Assembly (NCBI GenBank): GCA_022315425.1
Contig: JAIUPT010000021.1
Coordinates: forward strand, 744,001-808,000
DNA length: 64,000 bases
Direction of reading: 5' to 3'
Origin: Pseudevernia furfuracea
Lineage: Eukaryota; Ascomycota; Lecanoromycetes; Lecanorales; Parmeliaceae
The position numbers and the translations under genes are program-made. The notes beneath the pieces were generated by a model that did not search any database, was not told the origin of the DNA, and saw only the letters and a program-made list of their open reading frames with translations. Shown one piece after another: positions 54,927 through 64,000 of the stretch (its first letter is position 1; each line of letters begins with the position of its first letter).

Positions 54927-56862
54927 ATGCCTACAACGAAGCAGGTGAGTACAATTAAACAAAATCCCCATCTTGACATCTTTGTCCGCTGAAATTTGGA
55001 AGAAATCCCAGGACAAGATACCCTCGAAGCTGTCGGCGCAGCAGCGAGCAATAGAGCAGGCTAGGCTAGGCGCAGCCGAGGCCAAGAACAGAACGCAGCC
55101 TCCTGTGGAAGAGAATGTGCTGGGGGAGACAGGCGGGAGATTCCATCAGCTTCCGCCCAGGCAGTCATTGGAGCCGAAAGTGCAAGGAAGCTCCAAGGGC
55201 AAGCAGCCGACACAGCCCGACATCAAAGGTAAGCAGCCCGAAAAGCCGTCATCCCAGCAGCCCCCAAAGGAACTGTCAATACAAGGCACCTCCAAAGGCA
55301 AGCAGCCCAATAAGGTATCATCCCAGCAGCCGCCAACGGAGCAGTCAGTGCAAGGCACCTCCAAAGGCAAGCAGCCCAACAAGGCATCATCCCAGCAGCC
55401 GCCAACGGAGCAGTCAGTGCAAGGCACCTCCAAGGGCAAGCAGCCGACACAACCCGACATCAAAGGCAAGCAGCCCCAAAAGCCGTCATCCCAGCAGCCC
55501 CCAAAGGAACTGTCAATACAAGGCACCCCCAAAGGCAAGCAGCCCAATAAGGCATCATCCCAGCAGCCGCCAACGGAGCAGTCAGTGCAAGGCACCTCCA
55601 AGGGCAAGCAGCCGATGCAGCTTCCAGCGGAACAGCTTGTGCCAGAACAGCTTGTGCCAGGGAAGTCTACAGGCAAGAAGGCGCAGCAACTTCCACTTGA
55701 GCAACCGATGCGAGTAGACCCCAAAGCCACGCAGTCTGACCCCAAGCAGCCGGTGCAAGCCGACACGAAAAGCAAGCACCCCAAGAAAGCCCCGACCCAG
55801 CAATCGGAGCAAGACGATTCCAAGGACGAGCAGCCGCCGCGCAGACCACTCCGCAGGTTCCCACGGGTCGAGATCGCCCGCATTCCCGTCGAAAGAGACG
55901 CCCGGATGGAAGCAACCGAAGTAGTCGTCATCCCGGACACCGCCTACCGCCACCCGCAGGCCTTCCTCTTCAACAACATCCCCCAAGTGGACATGTACTG
56001 GGGCTGGGTCAACGACGCCGCCGCGACGGCGATGCGGATCGTCAGGTTGGAACGGGAGGGCCGTCCCACGCCTTACTTCCTGCTCGTGTGCAGGGGGGAA
56101 CTGCCGAAGGCTACGTTGCCACGGAACGAGAATATCGTTTTTGAGGGCATTCACGTGCCGGTTTTCGGGGACGCGTTTCTGTTCAAATTGGCCGACCCGG
56201 AGATCGACGAGAATGGTTATGCGCGATATGTTCATATTGAAGGAATTATTAGCGACGCGATCTTCCAGGCGATCAGGGACGCTGCTGGGAAGGTCGAATA
56301 CGCCACGGCGGCTCAAGCAAACCCTGGATTTCCGGACATGAAGAATTATGCGGATGCGGAGACGATGGCGAAGGACATTAAGAGAATGAAAGCGTTTGTG
56401 GTCGCGTATAGGAAAGCTGGCAATAAGGTAACGCCGGATGGGGACATGATGAAAAGCGTTATTGAGCAGATGACGAAGCAGGTTGTCGATTGGAGAAAAG
56501 CTGTTTTTCCGATCACTGGTGGAATTCCCGAATCGTCCGATCCCAATATGGGTCAGGACTATCTTCAGAGTGCGATTCTTGCTTTTGACGCGATTCAATG
56601 GAATGTAGATGGGGCCTTGTCCGCTTCTATGACACTTAGATCGTCCAAAGTGAAGACGACAGACGTTTTGGGGAAAGTTGAACATCCTATTCAAGCGAGG
56701 AAGGACGCTTTTTGGGATTTCATACAGAAAATCCAAGCTCATAGTGCAGCGCTACGAGGAGGTGGCAACGAATTGGAGTTGGTCATAGCTCAGGATAAAG
56801 CTAATGATGCTTACCAAGCGTTGAAGGCCGAAGTTAGTAAACATGAAATTTCGGGGAGGTGA
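54927..56862 (+). CDS. Hypothetical protein with Q/P/K tandem repeats (622 aa)
   Basis: A 6-codon first exon (54927-54944, MPTTKQ) is joined by a phase-0 intron (GTGAGT...ATCCCAG, 54945-55011) to exon 2 at 55012-56862, giving MPTTKQ-DKIPSKLSAQQRA. Residues about 65-225 are a tandem array with units built from SKGKQP, SSQQPP, EQSVQG and KELSIQG, clearly repeated in the DNA (55187-55615). A basic linker follows (RRPLRRFPRVEI). The C-terminal 320 residues form a folded, nonrepetitive domain (VVVIPDTAYRHPQAF, YWGWVNDAAATAM, FEGIHVPVFGDAFLFKLADP, a final helix bundle). No signal peptide or known domain. Repeat number may vary between strains. Confidence 0.6.
55187..55615. repeat. Coding tandem repeat array
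   Basis: Near-identical units of about 66-99 bp sharing CAAGGCACCTCCAAAGGCAA and CATCCCAGCAGCC. Higher-order duplication is visible because the block from SKGKQPTQPDIKGKQP to KELSIQG occurs twice. Confidence 0.8.
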
Positions 56863-57461
56863 AAGTTGCTAAAGAAGTGGACGCTGCTCGGAAAGCTGAT
56901 GCTGTTAAGGATCTCCCAAGCCATTCAGGTAATAAGCGATACAGATTGGAGCGCTTGAATTGAGTGGAGGGTTAGGGCACCTCAAAATTTGAAGGTGGCT
57001 AAGATGGCAATAGTAGGGTGGGGAGTGGAAGCACTGTTAGCCTGCGAGGGCTATATCTTTGGGCTCTGCGCCAGCTAATGTTTCCTCATATTCATTTCCC
57101 TTCTCAAAGCCGTAGCGGTTTTCTGTGTGCCCGTTTTGCGGGAAATTTGCTCTAAAGCCAACTCCAACACTCGCACAGATTGGAACATGCAGCTACTTCT
57201 TGTCAATATGTGTGATTGGATCGGCATGGTTTACATAGAAAGCCTGAGGGCGAATGTAGCGACTTGCCCTCGTCTGTCTTCTAGTTCATAAGGGTACAAA
57301 CTGTTTCTCGTCCCCAACTTTGGCAGACAAGCGTAGAGAAGCATGGGCCTACCTAATGATCAAGAGTTTGGTAATTTGAATCGTGAGGATGTGGTGGAGT
57401 CCTCCCCAACGGCTGCACTACAATGTAGATGTCTTGGCCAGAAAATGGGGCGCCGGCAGGA
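56863..57461. other. Intergenic, converging 3' ends
   Basis: Lies between the ends of a plus-strand and a minus-strand gene. No supported gene. Confidence 0.5.
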
Positions 57462-59196
57462 CTAGGTCGGTTCAACATCGGACAATTTCGCAAGACGGAA
57501 AAATTGACGTAGCAACCATTCCTGCTGGCCTTCGCTTATGTATGGTCCCATTTGCATTGTCTCTTTGAAAGGGCTGAACAAGTACCATCCTCCATACGCG
57601 GAGGCAGTCTTTTGATGCTCCTTCGAATTCAAGCGCCCTTTGATTCCAGGATAGACCACTTCAGTCTGATACAATTGCGTAGGCTCAGTACGGCTGCCAA
57701 GGCAAAATGGTACGCTAGCGCAGATACCATCCACAAGCTGCTGTATCTCATTGATGACTCGTACATCAGTTTCACCACGATCCAGGCCACTGACAAGACG
57801 GAGCTCGGCGATGAGACGAAGGACTTTGAGTCGAGCGACTCGCCAGTCATTCCATGTACTGCAGATAATAACGTCCGGATAGATATCACAGCTGTCTTCG
57901 TAGATTCCAGCGTCAATCACTTCCTGCGGTATGGAATTTCTGTAGATTCGGACAGGATACCAGTGCAAGGGCAATGTCTCGGGCCAAGACGCGAGGCCAG
58001 CATCTATGGCTTGGGCTCTTTCTAGCAGCTCATCTGTACCCTTCGATGATTCGTCCTCTTCGTCGTTTAATTCGATGACTCTAGGGTGTGTATGAGCGGC
58101 ATCAGCTAGGAGGTCTGCTACCTCGACGAACATGAGGTCCAATATGGTTGCAGGATTTCGAGGCATGTCATCAAGGTCTTCTTCCCAAATTCCAGAGGCC
58201 GTATCTATGGGTGATGAGAATTGGATCGCTCGGAAAACCTGCTAGCGGTCAGAAGAAGGCATTTCCACAATCAGCAAGAGACCTACAATGTTACTTCTGA
58301 CTGCTACCAGTAACCTCTTGGAAAGTTCCGTCATTTGAATATTGTTCTTTCGCTGTTGGATCAATGCGGCAGCACCATTGAAATGGGTTGCAGGCGAAAT
58401 TCTGGAGTTCATGGCATTTGTTGCAGCCTGGTGTGGTCAGTTGCATGGCCTCGCAGCATTGAACTCACTCCAAAGAGCAGTAAAGAGTGCATCTGCCTCA
58501 AATTTCGCGTTCAAACTACTGTGCGTACCTCGTATAAGCCAAGTAGACACACCGCCATCAAGGTCTCATCAGACACACTCTCGACTGGATCTTGCAACGC
58601 CACTCTGGTGGCTTTCAAAGCCTTTGTGTAAGAAGAAAACGCATAGCGTTCGGCCCCCAAGGCTTTGCGTTCCCATATACCAAAAAGGATATTAGACGTT
58701 GCAGCGAGGCACAACGACAGCGGAGATTCTACCCGCAGACTGTCGAACAGAAACGGTAGGAGTTCAACAAATCCTCGGTCAGCTTGGGCGTCTCGTCGAT
58801 ACAGAACGAAGGTGGAAACGAAAAAGCATATCGCGTTTGTCTCTTCCGGCTCATAGAGAGGATGGGGTACGGCAAGGGCTGTGGAAGGCTGAGGCTTGGA
58901 CAAATTCTCAGGCGTTTGGGGCCTGCTCTTGTTCTTATGCACTCGCCTATCAACTCCAGCCTTTGCAGCTTCGTTCTGGGTACGCAGGACAAGATCCAGT
59001 CCTTCGGAATAGCCGGAACAGACTCGCTTGGCTTTCACACATTTGCCGCAAGCTGGTCTTGCTTCATCGCACTGATCAGAATCAACAACGAAACTCTTGA
59101 GAGGGAGAAAGCGAAAAGGTCGAGGAATGCATTGACCTTTACGTGACGCTGCTTGCACTGCTGACAAGCCCCACTGGGCTTTCCGGTATGCGGCAT
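57462..59196 (-). CDS. Zn(2)-Cys(6) fungal transcription factor (506 aa)
   Basis: Nuclear DNA-binding regulator. Four exons: 59196-59137, 59071-58529, 58427-58287 and 58238-57462; all introns are phase 0. The first intron (GTCAAT...GATCAG) interrupts the zinc cluster; splicing gives C11-x2-C14-x6-C21-x6-C28-x2-C31-x6-C38, exactly the Gal4-type binuclear cluster (ACQQCKQRHVK, CDEARPACGKC, VKAKRVC). A basic linker (RRVHKNKSRPQ) follows, then the alpha-helical middle-homology region typical of fungal regulators (SLRVESPLSLCLAATSNI, SDETLMAVCLLGLYE, HWYPVRIY) to the end. The target genes cannot be told; no biosynthetic cluster adjoins it. Confidence 0.85.
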
Positions 59197-59473
59197 GGAT
59201 CAAGAAAATCTTGCAAAGGAGGGCAACCTCGAAGCCATGATTGGCCGCTGCGATCTAACCGCGCCTAGCAGATATTCGCATCATACCCCGAATGACATGC
59301 AACTGTAGAAGACTAGGCTGAGAAAGGTAGAAGTTGAGAGAGGTTGAGCTGAGGCCCAGTTGAAAGGGCAAGAAAAATCGACCCCTGTCAAGTGTCAATT
59401 GGCACTACGGAAAGTCCACCTCTTTGGGTTTAGCGCCGTGATTTTGCCCTGATGAGAAATTGTTGAAATTTCA

Positions 59474-59478
59474 TCTTT
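59474..59478. repeat. Target-site duplication TCTTT (left)
   Basis: TCTTT immediately left of the LTR element; the matching copy is 61081-61085. Confidence 0.85.
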
Positions 59479-59611
59479 TGTTGAATAACAGGCCATCAGG
59501 CCGTCTAGATAATGCTCTAAGGAGGTAAGAATACATGGAGTGTGAAACCCATCAAGTGTGTGCCGTTGCCAAGCCGCTAGTAGATAGGGCTGATTGCCAC
59601 TATCTTCAACA
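59479..59611 (-). repeat. 3' LTR of the small element
   Basis: 133 bp, identical to 60948-61080; starts TGTTGAAG and ends TTCAACA in the element's orientation. Confidence 0.88.
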
Positions 59612-59814
59612 CTCCCCCTCGATCAGACCCTCTATACTAGCCAGTGGTGACGGCGATATAGAGTGCAGTAGCCCGGAAGGTATCCTCGAAAGTAGACATG
59701 ACGTCGAGAATGGAAGCCATAGCCGTAGTAGAAGAAGGATGTGGCCGAGTGATCTCTGTTGAAATCGAGAAACCGAGAAACCGAGATCTTGGCGTGTTGA
59801 GATGCTGAGAATTT

Positions 59815-60075
59815 GTCTGACTACCCTGTAGCCTCTTGCCGGTGTTCTCCAAGCTCTTCTCCAGGTAGACTCCCCCTGGCAAGTGATCCTGCCCGTGGGA
59901 CACTGAGGATATTGTCTGACTACCCTGTAGCCCCTTGCCAGTGCTCTCCAAGCTCTTCTCCAGATAACAACACTCCACTCCAGTGACCTTCCGCTTCACC
60001 AGGTCGTCACTCTCGCTCCTCCCACTCCACTCCAGTGACCTTCCGCTTCACCAGGTCGTCACTCTCGCTCCTCCC
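59815..60075. repeat. Internal tandem duplications of the element
   Basis: Two imperfect copies of about 50 bp (CTGACTACCCTGTAGCC...CTTCTCCAG, near 59817 and 59917), then two copies of about 51 bp (ACTCCACTCCAGTGACCTTC...CTCCTCCC, near 59972 and 60023). Three copies of GACGGCTCCCCCTGG follow near 60270-60315. Confidence 0.75.
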
Positions 60076-60947
60076 ATAAGGGTGTCACTTCAGTACCTTC
60101 CGCTCCACCCCCTCTCCCCCTCGACCGTTCCGTATGAGCTTGACGAGATAACGAAGGGTGGGAAAGATTAGATTGCAGGCGGAGTTGTCGAGCTGCGAAT
60201 CAAAAGGGGCGGTCGTACCCTAAGAAGAATGGGTGGGCCTGCAACTTGAATATGGTGGCTCCCATTGAGGACGGCTCCCCCTGGGACGGCTCCCCCTGGG
60301 ACGGCTCCCCCTGGGCCTCGACGTAGCTTGGTGGCTCCCCCTATTGAATTGATGTAGGGCGGGGTGGGAGGAAATGAATTTGAGATTGAGGTATCGCATC
60401 GTACTCTCTTAGAGACTGTAGAATCATTCTGTTGAGAATCGAAGAAAGAGGCTGCTGAGAATCGAAAAAAATCAATGCATGCATGTGTGTCGAAAGAATG
60501 CCGTTTCGTAGCAGGCTCACTGTGGAAATCGAATGGCCGTCGAGTATCAGGTTCGAAGATTGATAAGAGGATTCGAATGGTCTTCGTAACGTCTGATTTC
60601 GAATGATTGTCGAGAGAAGAAGAAGGGTGTTTCGTGTTGCCCACCCAGTGGGCTTTTTACCCCGGGTAAAGGAAGTGTCAACGTTTGCTCCCTAGGTTGC
60701 TCTGGCCAGAGGCGAGAATCCCACTTCTCAGGTTTCTTTGGCCCAGCGAGGATCCCACTCCTCAGGTTTCTTTGGCCACAGGCGAGGATCCCACTCCTAT
60801 AACAAGTCCACCCCCGATGAACTTGCTGCCACCCCCGGTGGACTTTAGCTGGTGCTAGGTCTCTTTCCTTACCTAGCTCTGCTTGTCAGGCAGCTGCCAC
60901 AGCCAGCCGGCTATGGGAGAGATCAGCGCTAACCCGGGCTCATAACC

Positions 60948-61080
60948 TGTTGAATAACAGGCCATCAGGCCGTCTAGATAATGCTCTAAGGAGGTAAGAA
61001 TACATGGAGTGTGAAACCCATCAAGTGTGTGCCGTTGCCAAGCCGCTAGTAGATAGGGCTGATTGCCACTATCTTCAACA
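60948..61080 (-). repeat. 5' LTR of the small element
   Basis: 133 bp, identical to 59479-59611. The primer-binding site lies to its left (60933-60947 on the plus strand). Confidence 0.88.
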
Positions 61081-61085
61081 TCTTT
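61081..61085. repeat. Target-site duplication TCTTT (right)
   Basis: Matches 59474-59478. Its last two bases coincide with the first bases of the copia LTR that starts at 61084. Confidence 0.85.
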
Positions 61086-61216
61086 GTTAGAAATAGTGGC
61101 AAACAGCCCTACGATACTAGTGGCTTGGCACTCCGCACACTTCATGTATTCTACCTTCCTAGATAGACGCTCTCTAGTCCACTCAATATCAGTCGTCTAG
61201 ACCCCATTATTCAACA
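61084..61216 (+). repeat. 5' LTR of an older copia element
   Basis: 133 bp, begins TGTTAGAAATAGTGGCAA and ends CATTATTCAACA. It is related to, but clearly diverged from, the LTR of the small element and lies in opposite orientation. It is followed by GGTTATGTTGCCCGG, an altered form of the same primer site. Confidence 0.75.
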
Positions 61217-61538
61217 GGTTATGTTGCCCGGTTGCATTAGCTTCTAGGGAGTGACTCCGTGCCGTACAGATCGAACACGTTATCCGTCAGCCGAGAGAGG
61301 AGTGCTACTAACTGACACACATCTGGCCTGCGAGGCATTACCGACTATCCGACCGTCGACCGAAGGAGGAGTGCTACTAATCGACGTGAGTTGAGAAGAT
61401 CATAGCTGACGAGCTTGAGTACGTAACTGTGTCGTCGACGGACGTCTGCATAGATTAGGGAAACGCATACCTAAATACCCTACAACACCGAGTCTTCCCA
61501 CCAAATCAACACCCAAATTCTGATACTCAGCCGTCACC
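61217..61538 (+). other. Copia leader region
   Basis: Untranslated leader between the LTR and gag, beginning with the primer-site remnant. Two similar stretches (GAGAGGAGTGCTACTAA-type near 61293 and 61366) are diverged direct copies. Confidence 0.55.
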
Positions 61539-62399
61539 ATGAGTTCAACAATCGAGTCCTACTTCAAGCATAAGCTTCCCATTCTCATCAAGGCAAATGC
61601 CCGTCAGTGATTTAGTCAAGCAAAGACTACACTAGAGGCCAAAGATATCGAATATGTTCTTACCGTCACACGAGAAGTCTATGCCTATGTCGGTCCCAAT
61701 CTTTCACTTAACGCGGTCCAGCTGAGAGAATTCAAGAAGGACGACGTCAATGCTCGTCTCATTATCTTACAAGGTCTCGACGAGTTTAGTCAAGAAGATG
61801 TGAAAGAAATGACAAATATCAAGACAATATGAGAACATCTTCAGAGCAAATTCAAGAACAAACGATTTACGACTGATCTGACAATTCTACGGAACTTGAC
61901 AAACTACACTTTCACGGAAGATTAGAAGATTTCTGAGGCTTGAAATGATATTAAAAATAAGAAACGTCATCTAAGAGAGATCAACTCTGATGTGGTCAAG
62001 GCTTTTTCCGAGACTCAGTGCTTTCAAATCCTTCTAAACTCCCTTCCCGAAGCCTACACGTCATTGACTAACAGTCTTATGACTTTCTCCTTCAGCTCGA
62101 ACGAGAAGCTTCAGAAGCTTATGGACAAAGAAGACACTCTCACAAACTGTCAGGGAACGAGGCTGAAACTAGGGCTACCACTTGATATACTTGATCTGGT
62201 AGGATTAGGTCTATTTACAAGACGAAAGACAAGAAAGGAAAGTGAGAAGTGGGCGCTCAGCGCCTCTATATGTGATCAGACGAAACCAACATGGCTATCG
62301 CATAAAACGTCGCTTAGTAGAAACTCAATTGTTATTGATCACGGGCTAGGATCAAGGATTCAAGCACTGCTTGATCTATGGACTGACTTCATTTTGTGA
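61539..62399 (+). pseudogene. Ty1/copia Gag with in-frame stops, truncated before Pol
   Basis: One frame from ATG 61539 to TGA 62399 encodes copia-type Gag (MSSTIESYFKHKLPILIKAN, then TTLEAKDIEYVL, LQGLDEF, QILLNSLPEAYTSL). It is interrupted by TGA 61608, TGA 61830, TAG 61923 and TGA 61941. At least the stops after NARQ and KTI, and the one after SEA, sit where copia Gag proteins have tryptophan, as expected when TGG decays to TGA or TAG by C-to-T/G-to-A mutation. Near the end a degraded protease start is visible (NSIVIDHGLGSRIQ where D-S/T-G is expected). Integrase and RT of this element are not found; the next sequence is another element on the opposite strand. Confidence 0.75.
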
Positions 62400-62687
62400 T
62401 AGTAGCTTCTCTCTCAAAGGCTGAGCTCCTGTGAAGCAGTCAGAATAAGACAGACGAGACGAGATAAAAACTTGACGAGCTCGAAAAGCGAGATTACGTA
62501 GTCACAGCTAAGCTGCTATACGATAGTCGAATTGAATTAGACGAGAGGTCGAAACGAAGACACGGAAGGCGAGACACGAAGGGCTGTATAAGACTAGACT
62601 AAGATGGCGAAGACTAGACGAGAACGACGGTTGTTGCTATTTAACATAGGTTTGATACGAATCGAGACAAGACTAAGAATCTTTGTA
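62400..62687. other. Junction between the converging copia and chromovirus remnants
   Basis: No gene. The stretch separates the end of copia Gag (plus) from the end of the chromovirus Pol (minus). LTR ends could not be identified here. Confidence 0.5.
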
Positions 62688-64000
62688 TTAACAATTCGAA
62701 ATAATGTATAAAATGACGTGAGAACCGGAGGCGGTAGGGTACGCGGTATGGTATTCGTCGATGGCTTGTTGATAGTTATCAAGGTAATTGAATGATTTCC
62801 AGATAGGGTTATCGAACTCTCAGTTGATATAGTACTTTAATAAGAGTGACTTGAAACGACGATCGAGCTTGAAATTGATGATACTATTAATATATTATGC
62901 TCGTTTCTCTTCTTCGATGACGACGAGTTCTCGAGACTCTGATATTTATTTAGATAAAAGATCTTGAACGATATGCTGAAGTAAACTAACGTGAAAGATA
63001 AAATAAACTTTTATGAACTCGAGAAGACTGAGCTCGATAATTAGAGAATTAATAAATACTCGTTTGACTGAATAAGGTCTCACATTACGATCATCGAGCT
63101 TTATAACTGAGCGAGCGATGTTTAGATTCTTAACGTTAAGTCACATCATATCTTTTATAAGATAACGAAAACAAGAGCGACGTCGTTCATTAATAGAGAA
63201 TTCGTAGATGACTTAAGCGATTAATATCTCGTCTCGAAGATAATCGATAATCTCTTTCATCTTCTTGATAAACTCGTTGATGTTAATCAATTTGATACGA
63301 ACTTGAGCAGTGAGATTAGAAGACAAGAATTCGAGAGATTCAAAGTCTAGACGAGGATTCTATTCAGAATTGATTAGAAAGAATAAGACTAGAGTAGTCG
63401 CGAAGAGAACGTTATTTATAACGAATTCGACATTCGAAGTTCATTTTGTTTAATTATCTTGCATATAATTGACAAAGGCACGAAGATAGTGTTTCATGAC
63501 GTTATTGACTCGCTCGATCTAATTATTGATCTAAAGATAATAGACTGTGAATAACTTGATATCGATCTTTAGATTCTTATATAAGAGATTTCAGACGTCA
63601 GAAGTGAACTGCGTATCTCTATCAGACATAAAGACTTCGAGTGTTTCGTAAAGTTTTCACACGTTGATATAAAATGTATTTGCGACTTTCTCTATCTTTA
63701 TGATAGTAATAAAAACGAGATGTCTTATCTTAGTGAGACGATTAACGAAGACTAGAATATAACGATAAGTTATTCTCATAAAGATGTTAGAGGGTAATGA
63801 ATCGACATAGTTCATAGATATATCGCGTCATCGGCGCTCGAGAATAAGTAATGATCGAAGTTATCCTTGTTGCTTCTATCTGAAGAACTTGACTCGAATA
63901 CAGACGTAACAATTTCTAACGAAACGTTGAATATACTGATACAAATTAGATCATTAATAAGCGCGGCTTATTAATTCGTAGCAGTTGATTCTATTAGAGT
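62688..64000 (-). pseudogene. RIP-decayed Ty3 chromovirus integrase and chromodomain
   Basis: Read on the minus strand from the right edge, the translation shows RNCYVCIRVKFFR (second half of the HHCC zinc finger), RDISMNYVDSLPSN (first catalytic Asp now Asn), LVFVNRLTKIRHLVF, VFMSDRDTQFTSDV (second Asp) and INN-IERVNNVMKHYL (the region of the catalytic Glu). Further on is a C-terminal chromodomain (NFKLDRRFKSLLLKYYIN, then FDNPIWKSFNYLDNYQQAID), ending at TAA 62688. Stops occur where Trp or Gln codons are expected, and the AT richness is strong up to about 62850. RT lies beyond the window edge. Confidence 0.8.

Larger units (their letters stand above)
59479..61080 (-). mobile_element. Complete small LTR retroelement without Gag/Pol (TRIM-like)
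   Basis: 1602 bp bounded by two identical 133-bp LTRs (59479-59611 and 60948-61080) and a 5-bp duplication TCTTT. Orientation is minus: the 5' LTR is on the right, starting TGTTGAAG and ending TTATTCAACA. Directly after it comes GGTTATGAGCCCGGG, complementary to an initiator-Met tRNA anticodon arm, the half-tRNA primer site of copia-type elements. Directly before the 3' LTR is the purine tract GAGGGGGAG. The 1336-bp interior has several internal duplications and one 158-codon frame (60644-60168) with PGGAV repeats, but no Gag, protease, RT or integrase. It therefore looks like a terminal-repeat retrotransposon in miniature mobilised by a copia relative. The identical LTRs imply a recent insertion. 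Confidence 0.88.

Noticed and set aside
55146..56742. Long minus-strand frames opposite the repeat protein
   Set aside because: Shadows produced by the GC-biased repeats; the plus-strand gene has the start, splice and non-repetitive domain.
60168..60644. 158-codon frame in the small LTR element as a Gag gene
   Set aside because: In sense orientation but with PGGAV repeats and no capsid or zinc-knuckle motif; better explained as leader sequence with CCCCCTGG repeats.

Overview
The window is nuclear DNA of a filamentous ascomycete (Pezizomycotina, possibly a leotiomycete; the class is a guess). The evidence is many short GT-AG introns of about 50-75 nt, typical fungal families (Zn2Cys6 regulator, small secreted proteins, F-box/LRR protein, GT33 ALG1, MSC2-type zinc transporter) and AT-rich blocks in which repeats carry the C-to-T / G-to-A decay expected of repeat-induced point mutation (RIP). 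No CRISPR, rRNA or prokaryotic operon is present.

Layout. 1-640: 5' part of an aldo/keto reductase on the minus strand. 935-4070: nested repeats, some heavily RIP-like and some hardly mutated, including a 1.08 kb element with 70-bp inverted ends. 4288-14205: a CorA-like membrane protein, two small secreted proteins and a large F-box/LRR protein. 14206-18268: homopolymer-rich spacer and a retroelement Gag-like gene. 18269-19243: a secreted, repeat-built, Kex2-type precursor gene, the most interesting gene here. 19244-28780: accessory region of relics (a tract of four telomere-type hexamers, a truncated Ty3 reverse transcriptase, a decayed ubiquitin-specific protease, unrecognised fragments).

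28782-31554: a mitochondrial acetyl-CoA acetyltransferase and a carnitine/acylcarnitine carrier, same strand and neighbouring, both acting in mitochondrial acyl/acetyl-CoA handling. 32034-43100: hypothetical genes (one with an in-frame TAG before a tail anchor), a large two-span membrane protein and a TFIIIC zinc-finger subunit. 44169-52805: a secreted protein, two tRNAs in tandem, ALG1, and divergently from it an MSC2-type zinc transporter. 52806-59196: homopolymer-rich spacer with a hAT relic, a protein with Q/P/K-rich tandem repeats, and a Zn2Cys6 regulator.

59474-64000: a nested retroelement block. A complete 1.6 kb LTR element without recognisable Gag/Pol (identical 133-bp LTRs, 5-bp target duplication, half-tRNA-iMet-type primer site, polypurine tract) sits one base inside the 5' LTR of an older copia element of the same family. 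That copia gag has four in-frame stops, at least some at tryptophan-like positions. It converges on a RIP-decayed chromovirus integrase with a chromodomain that runs off the right edge.

Coordinates of spliced genes were derived by hand from splice motifs and reading frame; family names rest on recognised motifs, with no database search.
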